Assembly: GCA_024698045.1 (NCBI GenBank)
Contig: JAILRS010000034.1
Coordinates: 1 to 34,116 of the forward strand
DNA length: 34,116 bases
Origin: Selenomonadaceae bacterium
GTDB lineage: Bacteria > Bacillota > Negativicutes > Selenomonadales > Selenomonadaceae
Direction: 5' to 3'
A program made the position numbers and the translations under genes. This document shows, in pieces, positions 1 to 7,368 of the stretch. Below the pieces are notes generated by a model. That model worked only from the letters and a program-made list of their open reading frames with translations. It was not told the origin of the DNA and searched no databases. Positions within the stretch are counted from its first letter, which is position 1; every line of letters starts with the position of its first letter.

Positions 1-37
1 AAAAAGCACCCTCCCAAAATTTCGGGAAGGTGTTTTT
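1..37. terminator. Bidirectional Rho-independent terminator
   Basis: An A-run, an imperfect inverted repeat (left arm CACC-c-TCCC, right arm GGGA-a-GGTG, one bulged base) with a 7-base AT loop, and a closing T-run. It would end the minus-strand gene that stops at position 53 and could also stop transcription arriving on the plus strand from outside the window. Confidence 0.8.
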
Positions 38-52
38 AATTTTATCGTCCGT

Positions 53-790
53 TCAATCGTCAGCCGTATCGCCGATTTTTTTGACGCCGTACAATTCTAT
101 TTCACTTTGAGTATGTCCGCAGTACTTGCAAAATTTATCAATTTCCTTAACGGTATCGGGCGCGGAAAAATTTACGTTAATCCAGTAGCCGTTTGAAACG
201 CGCTTGCAATGTAAGCCGGCAATCGCTTCCGCCATAAAAAACGGTCTGCCCTTTTTTCGCGGCGATAAATTTTTGTTGCGCAGAGATTTTATTTCGGGAT
301 TGCGATTGGCAATTTCGTATTCGACGACTTTGGCGAATAAACTCGACCAACTTTTTTCTTCAATCGCCGTGCCGTTAATCTTGCAGTCAATCGGTTTTGT
401 GTCCTTAAAATCTTTAAAGTTGGTGCCGTCAAATTTTATCCTACCGTCATCTGCGCTTTTCTCTTCGGATTTGATTTTGTCGTCGTCTTCAATTAAATTT
501 TCTTCCCGAACATTATCGCGATTCAAAAATTTGATGTAGGCGCGCAAAAGATTCATGGCATTAATTTGGCGGCGTTCGGTCGTGAAAACTCTTTTAACCT
601 GCCTCAACGCGTTTTCTACCTGCCAGACGTGAGTTATTTCGGTCAAAGGTCTGAGCAACAGTCTTTTATTTTCCAGCGCGGAATTGATGATTTTATATTC
701 GCTCATGAAGATTTGATATTCGTGTAACGGTACTGTGTTTGACAGCCATTTGAAAAAAATTTTTTGATTACTTATCGGTAAATCTTCCAT
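53..790 (-). CDS. Protein of unknown function, two putative domains with charged linker
   Basis: A 245-residue cytoplasmic protein with no signal peptide or membrane segment. The ATG at 790 is chosen because GGAAAGGAAG lies about 8 bases upstream; the reading frame runs 21 codons further but without a ribosome site. Residues about 1-95 look helical, with a pattern (FFKWLSN near the start, LLRAYIKFL near the end) that recalls the SAM-like N-terminal DNA-binding domain of integrase-type proteins. Residues about 100-125 are a charged linker. Residues about 130-245 contain TKPIDCKINGT, a SW motif, GYWINVNFSA and FCKYCGH. From memory, this resembles C-terminal modules that accompany restriction-like or DUF262-type proteins in Bacillota. 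Both domain resemblances are unproven inference and no function can be assigned. The gene stands alone and ends in a strong terminator. Confidence 0.7.
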   Translation of the reverse strand: MEDLPISNQKIFFKWLSNTVPLHEYQIFMSEYKIINSALENKRLLLRPLTEITHVWQVENALRQVKRVFTTERRQINAMNLLRAYIKFLNRDNVREENLIEDDDKIKSEEKSADDGRIKFDGTNFKDFKDTKPIDCKINGTAIEEKSWSSLFAKVVEYEIANRNPEIKSLRNKNLSPRKKGRPFFMAEAIAGLHCKRVSNGYWINVNFSAPDTVKEIDKFCKYCGHTQSEIELYGVKKIGDTADD

Positions 791-876
791 TACTCTACTT
801 CCTTTCCGATAACGGTTGTTGATTAGTTTAATGTTGAGCCCGATAAAAGTCAACGAAGGAGATTAATCGACAAAGA

Positions 877-911
877 TAAAAAATTCTCCCGACGAGTCAA
901 CGACGGGAGAA
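877..911 (-). terminator. Rho-independent terminator of the LPP20-like gene
   Basis: The arms TCTCCCG and CGGGAGA (with an inner CG/CG extension past one A-A mismatch) flank the loop AGTCAA. Read on the minus strand the hairpin is followed by a T-rich run. It lies just downstream of the gene ending at 932. Confidence 0.8.
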
Positions 912-931
912 AAAATTTTTTCCGAGCAATA

Positions 932-1930
932 TCAATCAAAGAGGAAGACGACTTTTAAATCTTTGAGAAATTTGGTAGCGTGATTTTCTATCAACACGGA
1001 ATTTGAATCCTCGATACTCAAAACGGGATTGCTGTTGAAATTTTCGAGCTTGACAGCCTTGACGGTTAGGGGATTGCTTCCGGCGCGATCTACCGCATTT
1101 AAATCTGTTACGTAGTCGACCATGCCGCTTGTTACGATTTTATCGACGTCTAAATTTTTATGACCGTAAATTTTTGTGCCGTTGGTGTTGAGGATGACTG
1201 GACTCATGACGGGCTGAAGGTTTAAGCCTCTGCAGTCGACGATTAAGCCGGTATAATTTCCTTTTGCCTGCGCGGCGTATTCCTCAACAGATTTTTTCTT
1301 CACGACAGGATTTGTTTCGGTTACTCCCTTAACGATTGTGGTATCGGTTGAAAGACGTTCCAAGGGCGATTTACTGTTATCAATCGGCATTATGTATCCG
1401 CCGTTCGGATAATTCTGCGTGTTGGTGTTGTCATCGAAATTTTCGGTTGTGATACCTTCGGGATTGGGAAAGGGTTCGACGACATACTTTTCGGTGAAGA
1501 TTGCACGTGCCAAAGAATTATTTGCGCCGAAGACTGGCACTTGCATAGTAACATTACAGGAGCCGTCGCCGTAAAATTTTTTATCGATAACTTTCGCGCC
1601 CTTAATCGTCGCCGCAACATTCACTTTGATTTTGGAATATTTGTTACCCATACCGTCGATTGTCGTTTCGCCCGTGACACGCACCCCGTTTATCATTTCG
1701 GCAAGATTGCGATAACATTGAGCCTGCGCAGCTTTATAGGTGAAGGCTTGAGCTTGAGCGGAACTGACCGAGTCGGCAGAAGGAATTCCCTTACCCGTGG
1801 CGGTAACAACTTTTTTCGTCCAGTCTACACCCTCGATAACTTCGGCGGAAGATTTTTCCGCATTGACAATTCCGCCGATTAGCAAAACGGTTGCCGCGGC
1901 GATTGTCGTTAAAATCTTTGGCACATACAT
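932..1930 (-). CDS. LPP20-family-like exported protein
   Basis: A 332-residue protein with a cleavable-looking signal peptide: a short basic start (MYVPK), a hydrophobic core (LTTIAAATVLLIGGIV) and a likely cut after NAE or nearby. It has no lipobox cysteine, so it is probably secreted or periplasmic. Residues about 35-155 (VTATGKGIP, then an Ala/Gln-rich helix with AEMINGVRVTGETTI, then VPVFG) match the general plan of LPP20/FlgO-FlgP-type proteins: an AAxxxA helix following a GxG strand, then a strand ending in V-P. The rest (about 160-332) is a second, less recognisable domain with GLIVDCRGLNLQPVMSP. The start is ATG 1930, with AAGGAGAG at good spacing; a GTG three codons upstream sits inside the ribosome site and is rejected. 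The family assignment is moderate and the role is unknown, possibly envelope. Confidence 0.7.
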   Translation of the reverse strand: MYVPKILTTIAAATVLLIGGIVNAEKSSAEVIEGVDWTKKVVTATGKGIPSADSVSSAQAQAFTYKAAQAQCYRNLAEMINGVRVTGETTIDGMGNKYSKIKVNVAATIKGAKVIDKKFYGDGSCNVTMQVPVFGANNSLARAIFTEKYVVEPFPNPEGITTENFDDNTNTQNYPNGGYIMPIDNSKSPLERLSTDTTIVKGVTETNPVVKKKSVEEYAAQAKGNYTGLIVDCRGLNLQPVMSPVILNTNGTKIYGHKNLDVDKIVTSGMVDYVTDLNAVDRAGSNPLTVKAVKLENFNSNPVLSIEDSNSVLIENHATKFLKDLKVVFLFD

Positions 1931-1952
1931 TTCAATCACTCTCCTTGTCGGT

Positions 1953-1961
1953 ATTTTAACA
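1953..1961 (-). promoter_or_regulatory. Extended -10 promoter for the LPP20-like gene
   Basis: On the minus strand TGTTAAAAT forms an extended -10 (TGn plus TAAAAT) about 22 bases upstream of the start codon. No convincing -35 is seen, which is normal for extended -10 promoters. Confidence 0.4.
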
Positions 1962-2080
1962 CAAGTTTATTAATTGACGCTTAGGAATTTTTACGGCGGA
2001 ATAATACTGTAGACTTTAACGTGACTATGTAGTAAAATATTTTCAAAATTATTTTGCGATAAAGTGTACGGGATATTTCT

Positions 2081-3178
2081 ATGAAAAGAATAATAATCAG
2101 CCGCAAAGGAATCAATACACGCGCGGTAGTTTTGAGCGACGATGAGATAGAAAGTATTTACACCGAACAGGAGGACGCACCGCGTTTGGTCGGAAATATT
2201 TACAAAGGTCGTGTACAAAATTTTTTGCCTGGGATGCGTGCGGCATTCGTGGATATCGGGCGCGATAAGAATGCCTTCTTACAATTCAACGCGGCACAAA
2301 AATTTTCCGTCGGGCAGAGTGTTTTGATTCAAATCGAAAAGGATGCAATCGGCACGAAGGGCGCAAGAGCCACATTAAATGTCAGTGTGCCCGGGCAATT
2401 TTTGATTTACCTACCGAATCAAAATTATATCGGCGTATCGAATAAAATCCGCGGCGAAGAGCGTGAAAGACTTCATTTGTTGGCGAAAAGTATTCGTGAC
2501 CAAAACGGCGGATTAATCGTGCGGACGGCGGCGGAAGGTGCAAGCGAAGACGATTTGATAGCGGACTTGAACGGCTTGCAAAAAATTTGGGCGAATATTT
2601 TGGAACGATATCCGAAAAGAAAAGCCCCGGCACTTTTATTCAGCGATAACGACTTGATAGAAAAAATTCTGCGCGACGAATTCGCCGAAGATATCACAAT
2701 TGTTGTCGACAACATCAAGATTGAGCGGCAACTCTGCGAATTGATTTCGCCCGATAAAATTACTTTCTACGACGGTACGGAAAATATTTTTGATGCGTAC
2801 GGTCTCACGGCGGAACTCGATTGCATAAACAAACGCGAATTGGATTTGCCCAGCGGCGGACAAATTGTCATAGACAGAACCGAGGCACTTACGGCTATCG
2901 ACGTGAACACCGGTAAATTTATCGGGCACGGCGATTTTGCCAAAACAATTCTCAAAACGAATCTCGAGGCGGCAAAATTAATCTTAAGGCAGTTGAGACT
3001 TCGCGACATAAGCGGCATCATTATCGTTGACTTTATCGATATGCTCAACGAATCGGATAAAAAAACTCTGATGGATTATCTGCACGAACAGGCGCATACA
3101 GATCGCAATCGCGTAAAAGTAATCGACATGACTCCTTTGGGTTTGGTGGAGCTTACTCGGCGCAGTTCACGACATTAA
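2081..3178 (+). CDS. rng: Ribonuclease E/G family endoribonuclease, C-terminally truncated
   Basis: A single-strand-specific endoribonuclease that processes rRNA and mRNA in the cytoplasm. The N-terminus (MKRIIISRKG...) and the S1-like RNA-binding domain (about 36-103, GNIYKGRVQNFLPGMRAAFVDIG) are standard, as are the RNase H-like and 5'-sensor parts. The two metal-binding aspartates of the DNase I-like catalytic domain are present as D274 (IDVNTG) and D317 (IIIVDFIDM). The protein stops at 365 residues, right after LGLVELTRR. Family members are normally about 460-510 residues and continue with a Cys-Pro-x-Cys zinc-link, which tetramerises RNase E, and a small domain. Both are missing, and a terminator follows 8 bases after the stop. 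Activity is therefore uncertain. The ribosome site is weak (ACGGGAT about 8 bases upstream). Confidence 0.9.
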   Translation: MKRIIISRKGINTRAVVLSDDEIESIYTEQEDAPRLVGNIYKGRVQNFLPGMRAAFVDIGRDKNAFLQFNAAQKFSVGQSVLIQIEKDAIGTKGARATLNVSVPGQFLIYLPNQNYIGVSNKIRGEERERLHLLAKSIRDQNGGLIVRTAAEGASEDDLIADLNGLQKIWANILERYPKRKAPALLFSDNDLIEKILRDEFAEDITIVVDNIKIERQLCELISPDKITFYDGTENIFDAYGLTAELDCINKRELDLPSGGQIVIDRTEALTAIDVNTGKFIGHGDFAKTILKTNLEAAKLILRQLRLRDISGIIIVDFIDMLNESDKKTLMDYLHEQAHTDRNRVKVIDMTPLGLVELTRRSSRH

Positions 3179-3185
3179 AAAATTT

Positions 3186-3219
3186 CCCGTACACTTCCGA
3201 AATGTACGGGATTTTTATT
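3186..3219 (+). terminator. Rho-independent terminator of rng
   Basis: Perfect 8-bp arms CCCGTACA and TGTACGGG with a 9-base loop, followed by ATTTTTATTT. It begins 7 bases after the rng stop codon, which argues that the short rng is not simply an early frameshift within a longer transcript. Confidence 0.88.
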
Positions 3220-3237
3220 TGCATATGCAATCGAGTA

Positions 3238-3272
3238 TAAAAAACAAGCGACCGGAATTAAAATCCTGTCGC
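3238..3272 (-). terminator. Rho-independent terminator of the NrdD-like small gene
   Basis: The arms GCGAC-c-GGA and TCC-t-GTCGC flank an AT loop. On the minus strand the hairpin is followed by TTGTTTTTT. It lies about 25 bases downstream of the stop at 3297. Confidence 0.78.
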
Positions 3273-3296
3273 CCGTTTGAAACTTACTGTTAAATT

Positions 3297-3584
3297 TTAC
3301 TCAAAGATATTGTGTTTAACGCGATCGTGTTCCTCGGATTTTTTCGCGTCATTCCATCTGTCTGTTGTTCCGACAAGATAACCTGTTATTCTTCTGATAC
3401 GTTCAAATTTTTCGCCGCGAGCATTGTAAGTGACATCAACACAACCGTCGTCGCACATCTTGACGTTAATGCTCTTTAGCGGTGTGGAAATGCGATCGCG
3501 CACGTAGCCGATATAATTTTCGGCTTCTTCGCGCGTGGCGTCGTCCATGCCGATAAAATTAACCTTTACGCCGTCAACAATCAT
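3297..3584 (-). CDS. Small protein with NrdD-like glycyl-radical C-terminal motif
   Basis: A 95-residue soluble protein. Its last 35 residues (RIRRITGYLVGT, DRWNDAKKSEE, DRVKH) closely resemble the C-terminal tail of class III anaerobic ribonucleoside-triphosphate reductases, where the Gly of the R-x-x-GY motif carries the glycyl radical and the W-N-x-x-K segment follows. The first 60 residues are not reductase-like and form a small alpha/beta domain with VKMCDDGCVDVTYNARG. The four-cysteine zinc site that precedes the radical loop in full NrdD is absent; only two cysteines (CDDGC) remain. Small proteins of this type are, I believe, annotated as reductase fragments in other Bacillota. Function is unknown; a spare glycyl-radical domain comparable to YfiD/GrcA is one hypothesis. 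GGAGGAG lies 8 bases before the ATG. It has its own terminator and follows mscS after 90 bases. Confidence 0.8.
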   Translation of the reverse strand: MIVDGVKVNFIGMDDATREEAENYIGYVRDRISTPLKSINVKMCDDGCVDVTYNARGEKFERIRRITGYLVGTTDRWNDAKKSEEHDRVKHNIFE

Positions 3585-3674
3585 AATAAATCTCCTCCTT
3601 ACCGTTAATTTATTTCAGCGGCAAAAATTCGCCGCGATACTGCCGTTGACAATCTTACCGCAGGAAATTTAAAA

Positions 3675-4787
3675 TTACTTGTCGAGTTTAACCGCACTTG
3701 CGTCCGTCTCTTCGGGCAAATTAATCGTGCGAATCGGGAACGGAATATCAATATTTTCTTCGCGATATCGTTTGGTAATTTCTTTGATAAATTCATGCTT
3801 GAGCAAGAATTGATTTTCCAAAGTGGAAACGTGCATGACAGCATTGAAATCGATTGAAGAGTCATTGAAAGCCTGATAGCGTACAACAGGCCCTAACGGA
3901 TTTTTATCTTCGCCGTCCGCATTGAATTGAGGTTGATAGCCATCAATTTTCGTCATGAGATCTCTGGCAACTTCAACGGTGACACGCTCGACCAAATCCA
4001 AATCGCTGTCGTAAGATACGCCGATGGGAACGATGACGACGATATCATTTCGCGGTTGTGAGAAATTTGTCGTGACAGAACCTGCGATAACTTTGTTCGG
4101 GATAACTACGACATTACTTTCGGAAGGCGGCATGATTGTAATGTAACGCCAATTGATATCGATGACACGACCTTCATCGCCCGTGGAAAGTTTGATGTAG
4201 TCGTTGACGCGCAACTGTTTGGAGATGATAATTTGCAAGCCCGAGAAAATATTTTCGAGAGTTTCGCGAACACCGAAGGCGACTGCCATACCACCGACAC
4301 CCATGGCAGTGATAATCGGCGCAATGGATATACCGTAATACTGCAGAATTATCAGAGCACCCGACGCGTAAATCGCGACGCGGAAAATCGTATCAAGCAA
4401 CGTGGATTGTGTCATATCGCTGGAGCCCGAAAATTTCAGGCGAATAAATCCGGATAAAGTTCTTTCGCAAACACGCGTCAAAGAAAATACGATAACGGTA
4501 AACAGAACATACGAGAAAGCTTTTACAAGACCTTCGGGCAAATCGGAGGACGTGGTAACAATCCAGTAGAGACCCGTGACCAAGCAGAGCGAAATCGGTA
4601 CGCCGCGCAATGCTCTGAAGAAAATTCCTTTGATTTCCGACTTGTCGGTATTCACATGACCTTCTATTCTGTTTATCAACAATTGATTCAGTGTGATACC
4701 GACAAACAATGACACAGTCAAAATGCAGGCGGGGACGATTAATTTTTCGCCCAAAGCCAACCAGTCGATATTATTGATGTACTCCAA
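3675..4787 (-). CDS. mscS: Small-conductance mechanosensitive ion channel, MscS family
   Basis: An inner-membrane channel that opens on membrane tension during hypo-osmotic shock. The 370-residue protein has an N-terminal membrane part with about four hydrophobic segments (near residues 15-35, 65-80, 90-110 and 135-155). These are followed by the Gly/Ala-rich pore helix (ITAMGVGGMAVAFGVRETLE, about 165-185), the beta domain (VNDYIKLSTGDEGRVIDINWRYITI) and the cytoplasmic alpha/beta vestibule ending in IDIPFPIRTINLP, all classic for the family. The chosen start is TTG 4787, with AAGAGGTG 6 bases upstream. A GTG three codons earlier lies inside that ribosome site. The gene is divergent from the GNAT gene. 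Confidence 0.92.
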   Translation of the reverse strand: MEYINNIDWLALGEKLIVPACILTVSLFVGITLNQLLINRIEGHVNTDKSEIKGIFFRALRGVPISLCLVTGLYWIVTTSSDLPEGLVKAFSYVLFTVIVFSLTRVCERTLSGFIRLKFSGSSDMTQSTLLDTIFRVAIYASGALIILQYYGISIAPIITAMGVGGMAVAFGVRETLENIFSGLQIIISKQLRVNDYIKLSTGDEGRVIDINWRYITIMPPSESNVVVIPNKVIAGSVTTNFSQPRNDIVVIVPIGVSYDSDLDLVERVTVEVARDLMTKIDGYQPQFNADGEDKNPLGPVVRYQAFNDSSIDFNAVMHVSTLENQFLLKHEFIKEITKRYREENIDIPFPIRTINLPEETDASAVKLDK

Positions 4788-4851
4788 ACAAAACACCTCT
4801 TAAAAAATAAAAGTTAAACCTGTTAATCATCACCAGAAAGGTTGTGACATT

Positions 4852-5361
4852 ATGAATGACGTATTGATTTCCGGCGAACGATTGAGATTGAGACGGGCGC
4901 ATATGAGCGATTTGGATTATATCATGTCTCTGCAAGCCGCGCCTGAAAATCTGAAATTTATCGTGCCCTTCGACGAAGAATATCATTGCATGATTATAAG
5001 TTCCGACGGCACGGAAAGATTAGATGTGATAATCGAGGATATCGAAACGTCGACGCCCGTCGGTTACTTCATGCTGCGCGAATTGGATTCACCTTGCGCA
5101 GAATTTACACATGTTATCGTAGAGAAAAAGGGATGCGGTTACGGACGCGAAGGAATGAAATTACTGCTTGAGTGGACGTTTAACATCAAGAAATTTCATC
5201 GCGTATGGATTGACTGTAAAGACTATAACAAAGTCGCTCTTCATCTCTACGAAAGTGTCGGATTCGTTCGCGAGGGACTTTTACGCGAAATGATTTTAAC
5301 CGAAGGCGTATGGGAAAATTTAATCGTGTTGGGTATGTTGGAAAGTGAATACAGCAAATAA
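4852..5361 (+). CDS. GNAT family N-acetyltransferase, RimJ/RimL-like
   Basis: A 169-residue acetyl-CoA-dependent N-acetyltransferase. The N-terminus (SGERLRLRRAHMSDLDYIMSL) is the usual RimJ/RimL/SpeG-type beta1-alpha1 start. The acetyl-CoA pyrophosphate loop is EKKGCGYGREG (about residues 93-103, Q/R-x-x-G-x-G/A variant), followed by the amphipathic helix MKLLLEWTF and the C-terminal NKVALHLYESVGF strand-helix-strand typical of the fold. The substrate cannot be told from sequence: a protein N-terminus, amino acid or polyamine are all possible. AAAGG lies 10 bases before the ATG. Single-gene unit ending at a shared terminator. Confidence 0.88.
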   Translation: MNDVLISGERLRLRRAHMSDLDYIMSLQAAPENLKFIVPFDEEYHCMIISSDGTERLDVIIEDIETSTPVGYFMLRELDSPCAEFTHVIVEKKGCGYGREGMKLLLEWTFNIKKFHRVWIDCKDYNKVALHLYESVGFVREGLLREMILTEGVWENLIVLGMLESEYSK

Positions 5362-5393
5362 CGCCGATTGATTTTCCCCGAAATATTATCGGC

Positions 5394-5438
5394 AAAAAAA
5401 TCCCCCGTACCCTTTGAGGCGCGAGGGATTTTATTTTT
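5394..5438. terminator. Bidirectional terminator between GNAT gene and double flavodoxin
   Basis: AAAATCCCcCG pairs with CGaGGGATTTT with one mismatch, with an A-run on the left and a T-run on the right, so it can serve both converging genes. Confidence 0.75.
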
Positions 5439-5455
5439 GGTAGCCGAAAAAATTA

Positions 5456-6385
5456 TCAGAGAGCTTTCGCCAAATCCGCGCCGAGTTTGCGGCATTCTTC
5501 TAATGCTGTATCATCGGGAGCATTTTCCGCAATGACACTGCCGATAAATTTCGCGCCTGCTTCTTTGGTGCGTTCGCTCCAACTTTCCATCCATGCGCCG
5601 CCGCCCCAACCGTAGGAGCCGAACAGACCCACAGCAACACCTTTGAGTTTCGCTTCGGCTTCGGTAAAGAAAGGCTCAAAAGAATCTTCCTCGAGAACCT
5701 CATCACCCATAGCAGGGCAGCCGAAAAGGAATCCGTTATAATCGTCCATATCGTTTGCGCTGAAATCGTCTACTTGAAAGACATCAACTTCGACATCGGC
5801 ACCTGCGGACTTTGCGCCTTCTTCAACTGCGTTCGCCATTGCTTCGGTGTTACCCGTGCCGCTCCAGAAAACGACTGCGATTTTACTCATTAAAATCCCT
5901 CCAACTTTATTGTCGACTTTATTTGATTTACCGGGCGCATTATCTTCGGAAATTTCTTCCGCCGCCGCTCCGACTTTATTGCCGAGTTCGCGGCATTCCT
6001 TCATTGCGGTATCATCCGGAAAATTTTCCGCAATAACACTGCCGATAAATTTTGCCTTTGACTTTTTGGTGCGTTCAATCCAATTTTCCATCCAGGTACC
6101 GCCGCCCCAACCGTAGGAGCCAAACAGACCTACAGCAATGCCGGTAAGTTTATTTTCTGCTTCGGCAAAGAAAGGCTCAAAAGAATCGCTCTCGAGTTCT
6201 TCGTCACCTTTGGCGGGACAGCCGAAAAGGAAGGCATCATAATCGTCCATATCGCTTGCGCCGAATTCGTCCACTTGGAAGATATCAACTTCGGCATTTG
6301 TAGATTTCGCGCCCTCGGCTACGGCTTTCGCCATTGCTTCGGTATTACCTGTGCCGCTCCAGAAAACGACTGCGATTTTGCTCAT
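5456..6385 (-). CDS. Tandem double flavodoxin (two FMN domains in one chain)
   Basis: A 309-residue protein made of two near-identical short-chain flavodoxins, low-potential FMN electron carriers of anaerobes. Domain 1 spans residues about 1-145 and domain 2 about 166-309. Each starts MSKIAVVFWSGTGNTEAMA, where SGTGNTEA is the FMN phosphate loop, and each has FGCPA-x-GDE, FGSYGWGGG (flavin-stacking loop) and FIGSVIAEN-x-PDD. The 20-residue linker (about 146-165, Asn/Lys-rich, ending KVGGIL) reads through what looks like a former stop, intergenic gap and ribosome site: GGAGGG sits 6 bases before the second ATG. Divergence between copies is modest (an extra residue pair in copy 2, several substitutions). 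A good promoter and GGAGGTG precede the first ATG. Likely electron carrier to reductases or hydrogenase; partners unknown. Confidence 0.93.
   Translation of the reverse strand: MSKIAVVFWSGTGNTEAMAKAVAEGAKSTNAEVDIFQVDEFGASDMDDYDAFLFGCPAKGDEELESDSFEPFFAEAENKLTGIAVGLFGSYGWGGGTWMENWIERTKKSKAKFIGSVIAENFPDDTAMKECRELGNKVGAAAEEISEDNAPGKSNKVDNKVGGILMSKIAVVFWSGTGNTEAMANAVEEGAKSAGADVEVDVFQVDDFSANDMDDYNGFLFGCPAMGDEVLEEDSFEPFFTEAEAKLKGVAVGLFGSYGWGGGAWMESWSERTKEAGAKFIGSVIAENAPDDTALEECRKLGADLAKAL
5888..5905 (-). promoter_or_regulatory. Internal ribosome binding site and start inside the double flavodoxin
   Basis: On the minus strand GGAGGG is followed by ATTTTA and an in-frame ATG at 5890, the first codon of the second flavodoxin domain. 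It could let the second domain be made alone as a 144-residue single flavodoxin. Confidence 0.55.
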
Positions 6386-6424
6386 TGAAACACCTCCAAA
6401 AAAAATAACTCTGAAAACTTGCTA

Positions 6425-6453
6425 ATATTAACATAGCAGATTATTACCGTCAA
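6425..6453 (-). promoter_or_regulatory. Sigma-70-type promoter for the double flavodoxin
   Basis: On the minus strand TTGACG (6453-6448), 17 bases, TAATAT (6430-6425). The predicted start point lies near 6418, giving a leader of about 33 bases that carries GGAGGTG. Confidence 0.75.
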
Positions 6454-6470
6454 TAAATTTGCGCCGCGGA

Positions 6471-7346
6471 TTATTTATCGCGCCCGATTAGGTATTTGAC
6501 GAGTTCACGGAGAAAATCAGCCTCTTCACCGAAAATTTTCAGCGCGTCGATTGCAGAATCAACAGCCTCACGAGCATAACGCCGCGCCTCCTCCAAAGAA
6601 GTAAGACTGACATAAGTTGCCTTATCTTTTTTGGCATCGGATCCCGTTGATTTGCCCAAAATTTTTGCATCGCCGATAACGTCAAGAATATCGTCGGTAA
6701 TTTGGAAGGCAAGCCCGAAAGCCTCGGCGTATTGGGTGAGCGCGTCAAGTTGATTATCGTCGGCACGAGCAAGTAACGCGCCCGAACGAATTGCCGCGCG
6801 GAAAAGTGCACCGGTCTTGCCGCTGTGCATAAGTTTGAGCGTAGATAAATCGGGGTGGACACCTTCGGAACGCAAATCAATTGCCTGACCGCCAACCATG
6901 CCCGAAACTCCTGCCGCCGTACTTATCTCGCTTATGACCCTAACCAAAATATCGGGCGGAACATCTTTTTGACGCGTCGCAACTTCAAAGGCAAGAGTCA
7001 ACAGAGCATCGCCGGCAAGAATCGCCATAGCTTCCCCGAAAACTTTATGGTTAGTCAATTTGCCGCGACGATAATCATCGTTATCCATTGCGGGCAAATC
7101 GTCATGAATCAGCGAATATGTGTGAATCATTTCCAGTGCGTCGGCAACCGTGATAAATTTTTCGCCGTTGACGCCTACCGCGTCCGCCGCTGCCATCAAA
7201 AGTATCGGGCGCAATCTTTTGCCGCCTGCCATCAAACTGTATTCCATTGCACGCGTCAATTCTTCGTCGAGCGATTTTGTTTTGCGCAGTTCGGAAAGTA
7301 AATCCGTTTCAACCAATTTGGCGCGTCTTATCATGATATCTTTCAA
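6471..7346 (-). CDS. ispA: Farnesyl/geranylgeranyl diphosphate synthase
   Basis: A 291-residue prenyltransferase that condenses isopentenyl diphosphate with allylic primers to make C15 (or C20) diphosphate for carrier-lipid and quinone synthesis. The first Asp-rich motif is DDLPAMD (about residues 82-88, with the two-residue insertion typical of bacterial FPP synthases). GGKRLRP is near 41-47, and the second motif FQITDDILD is near 205-213. A Tyr lies five residues before the first Asp motif, which in this family indicates a short product. The start is TTG 7346, with GGAGGTGA at proper spacing; the frame extends 32 codons further but would overlap the upstream gene. Last gene of the fbp-deacetylase-GT2-ispA row; the gap to the GT2 gene is 22 bases. 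Confidence 0.92.
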   Translation of the reverse strand: MKDIMIRRAKLVETDLLSELRKTKSLDEELTRAMEYSLMAGGKRLRPILLMAAADAVGVNGEKFITVADALEMIHTYSLIHDDLPAMDNDDYRRGKLTNHKVFGEAMAILAGDALLTLAFEVATRQKDVPPDILVRVISEISTAAGVSGMVGGQAIDLRSEGVHPDLSTLKLMHSGKTGALFRAAIRSGALLARADDNQLDALTQYAEAFGLAFQITDDILDVIGDAKILGKSTGSDAKKDKATYVSLTSLEEARRYAREAVDSAIDALKIFGEEADFLRELVKYLIGRDK

Positions 7347-7368
7347 TATTGTCACCTCCGAAAATTTT

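Noticed and set aside
5456..6385. Direct repeat of about 450 bases as a mobile element or assembly artefact
   Set aside because: The repeat corresponds exactly to two flavodoxin domains with protein-level divergence and codon differences, so it is an old enough gene duplication rather than an artefact or insertion.
6855..7301. Plus-strand open frame opposite ispA (148 codons)
   Set aside because: It mirrors a confident prenyltransferase gene, has no ribosome site and has a low-complexity, Arg/Asn-rich composition typical of antisense frames.
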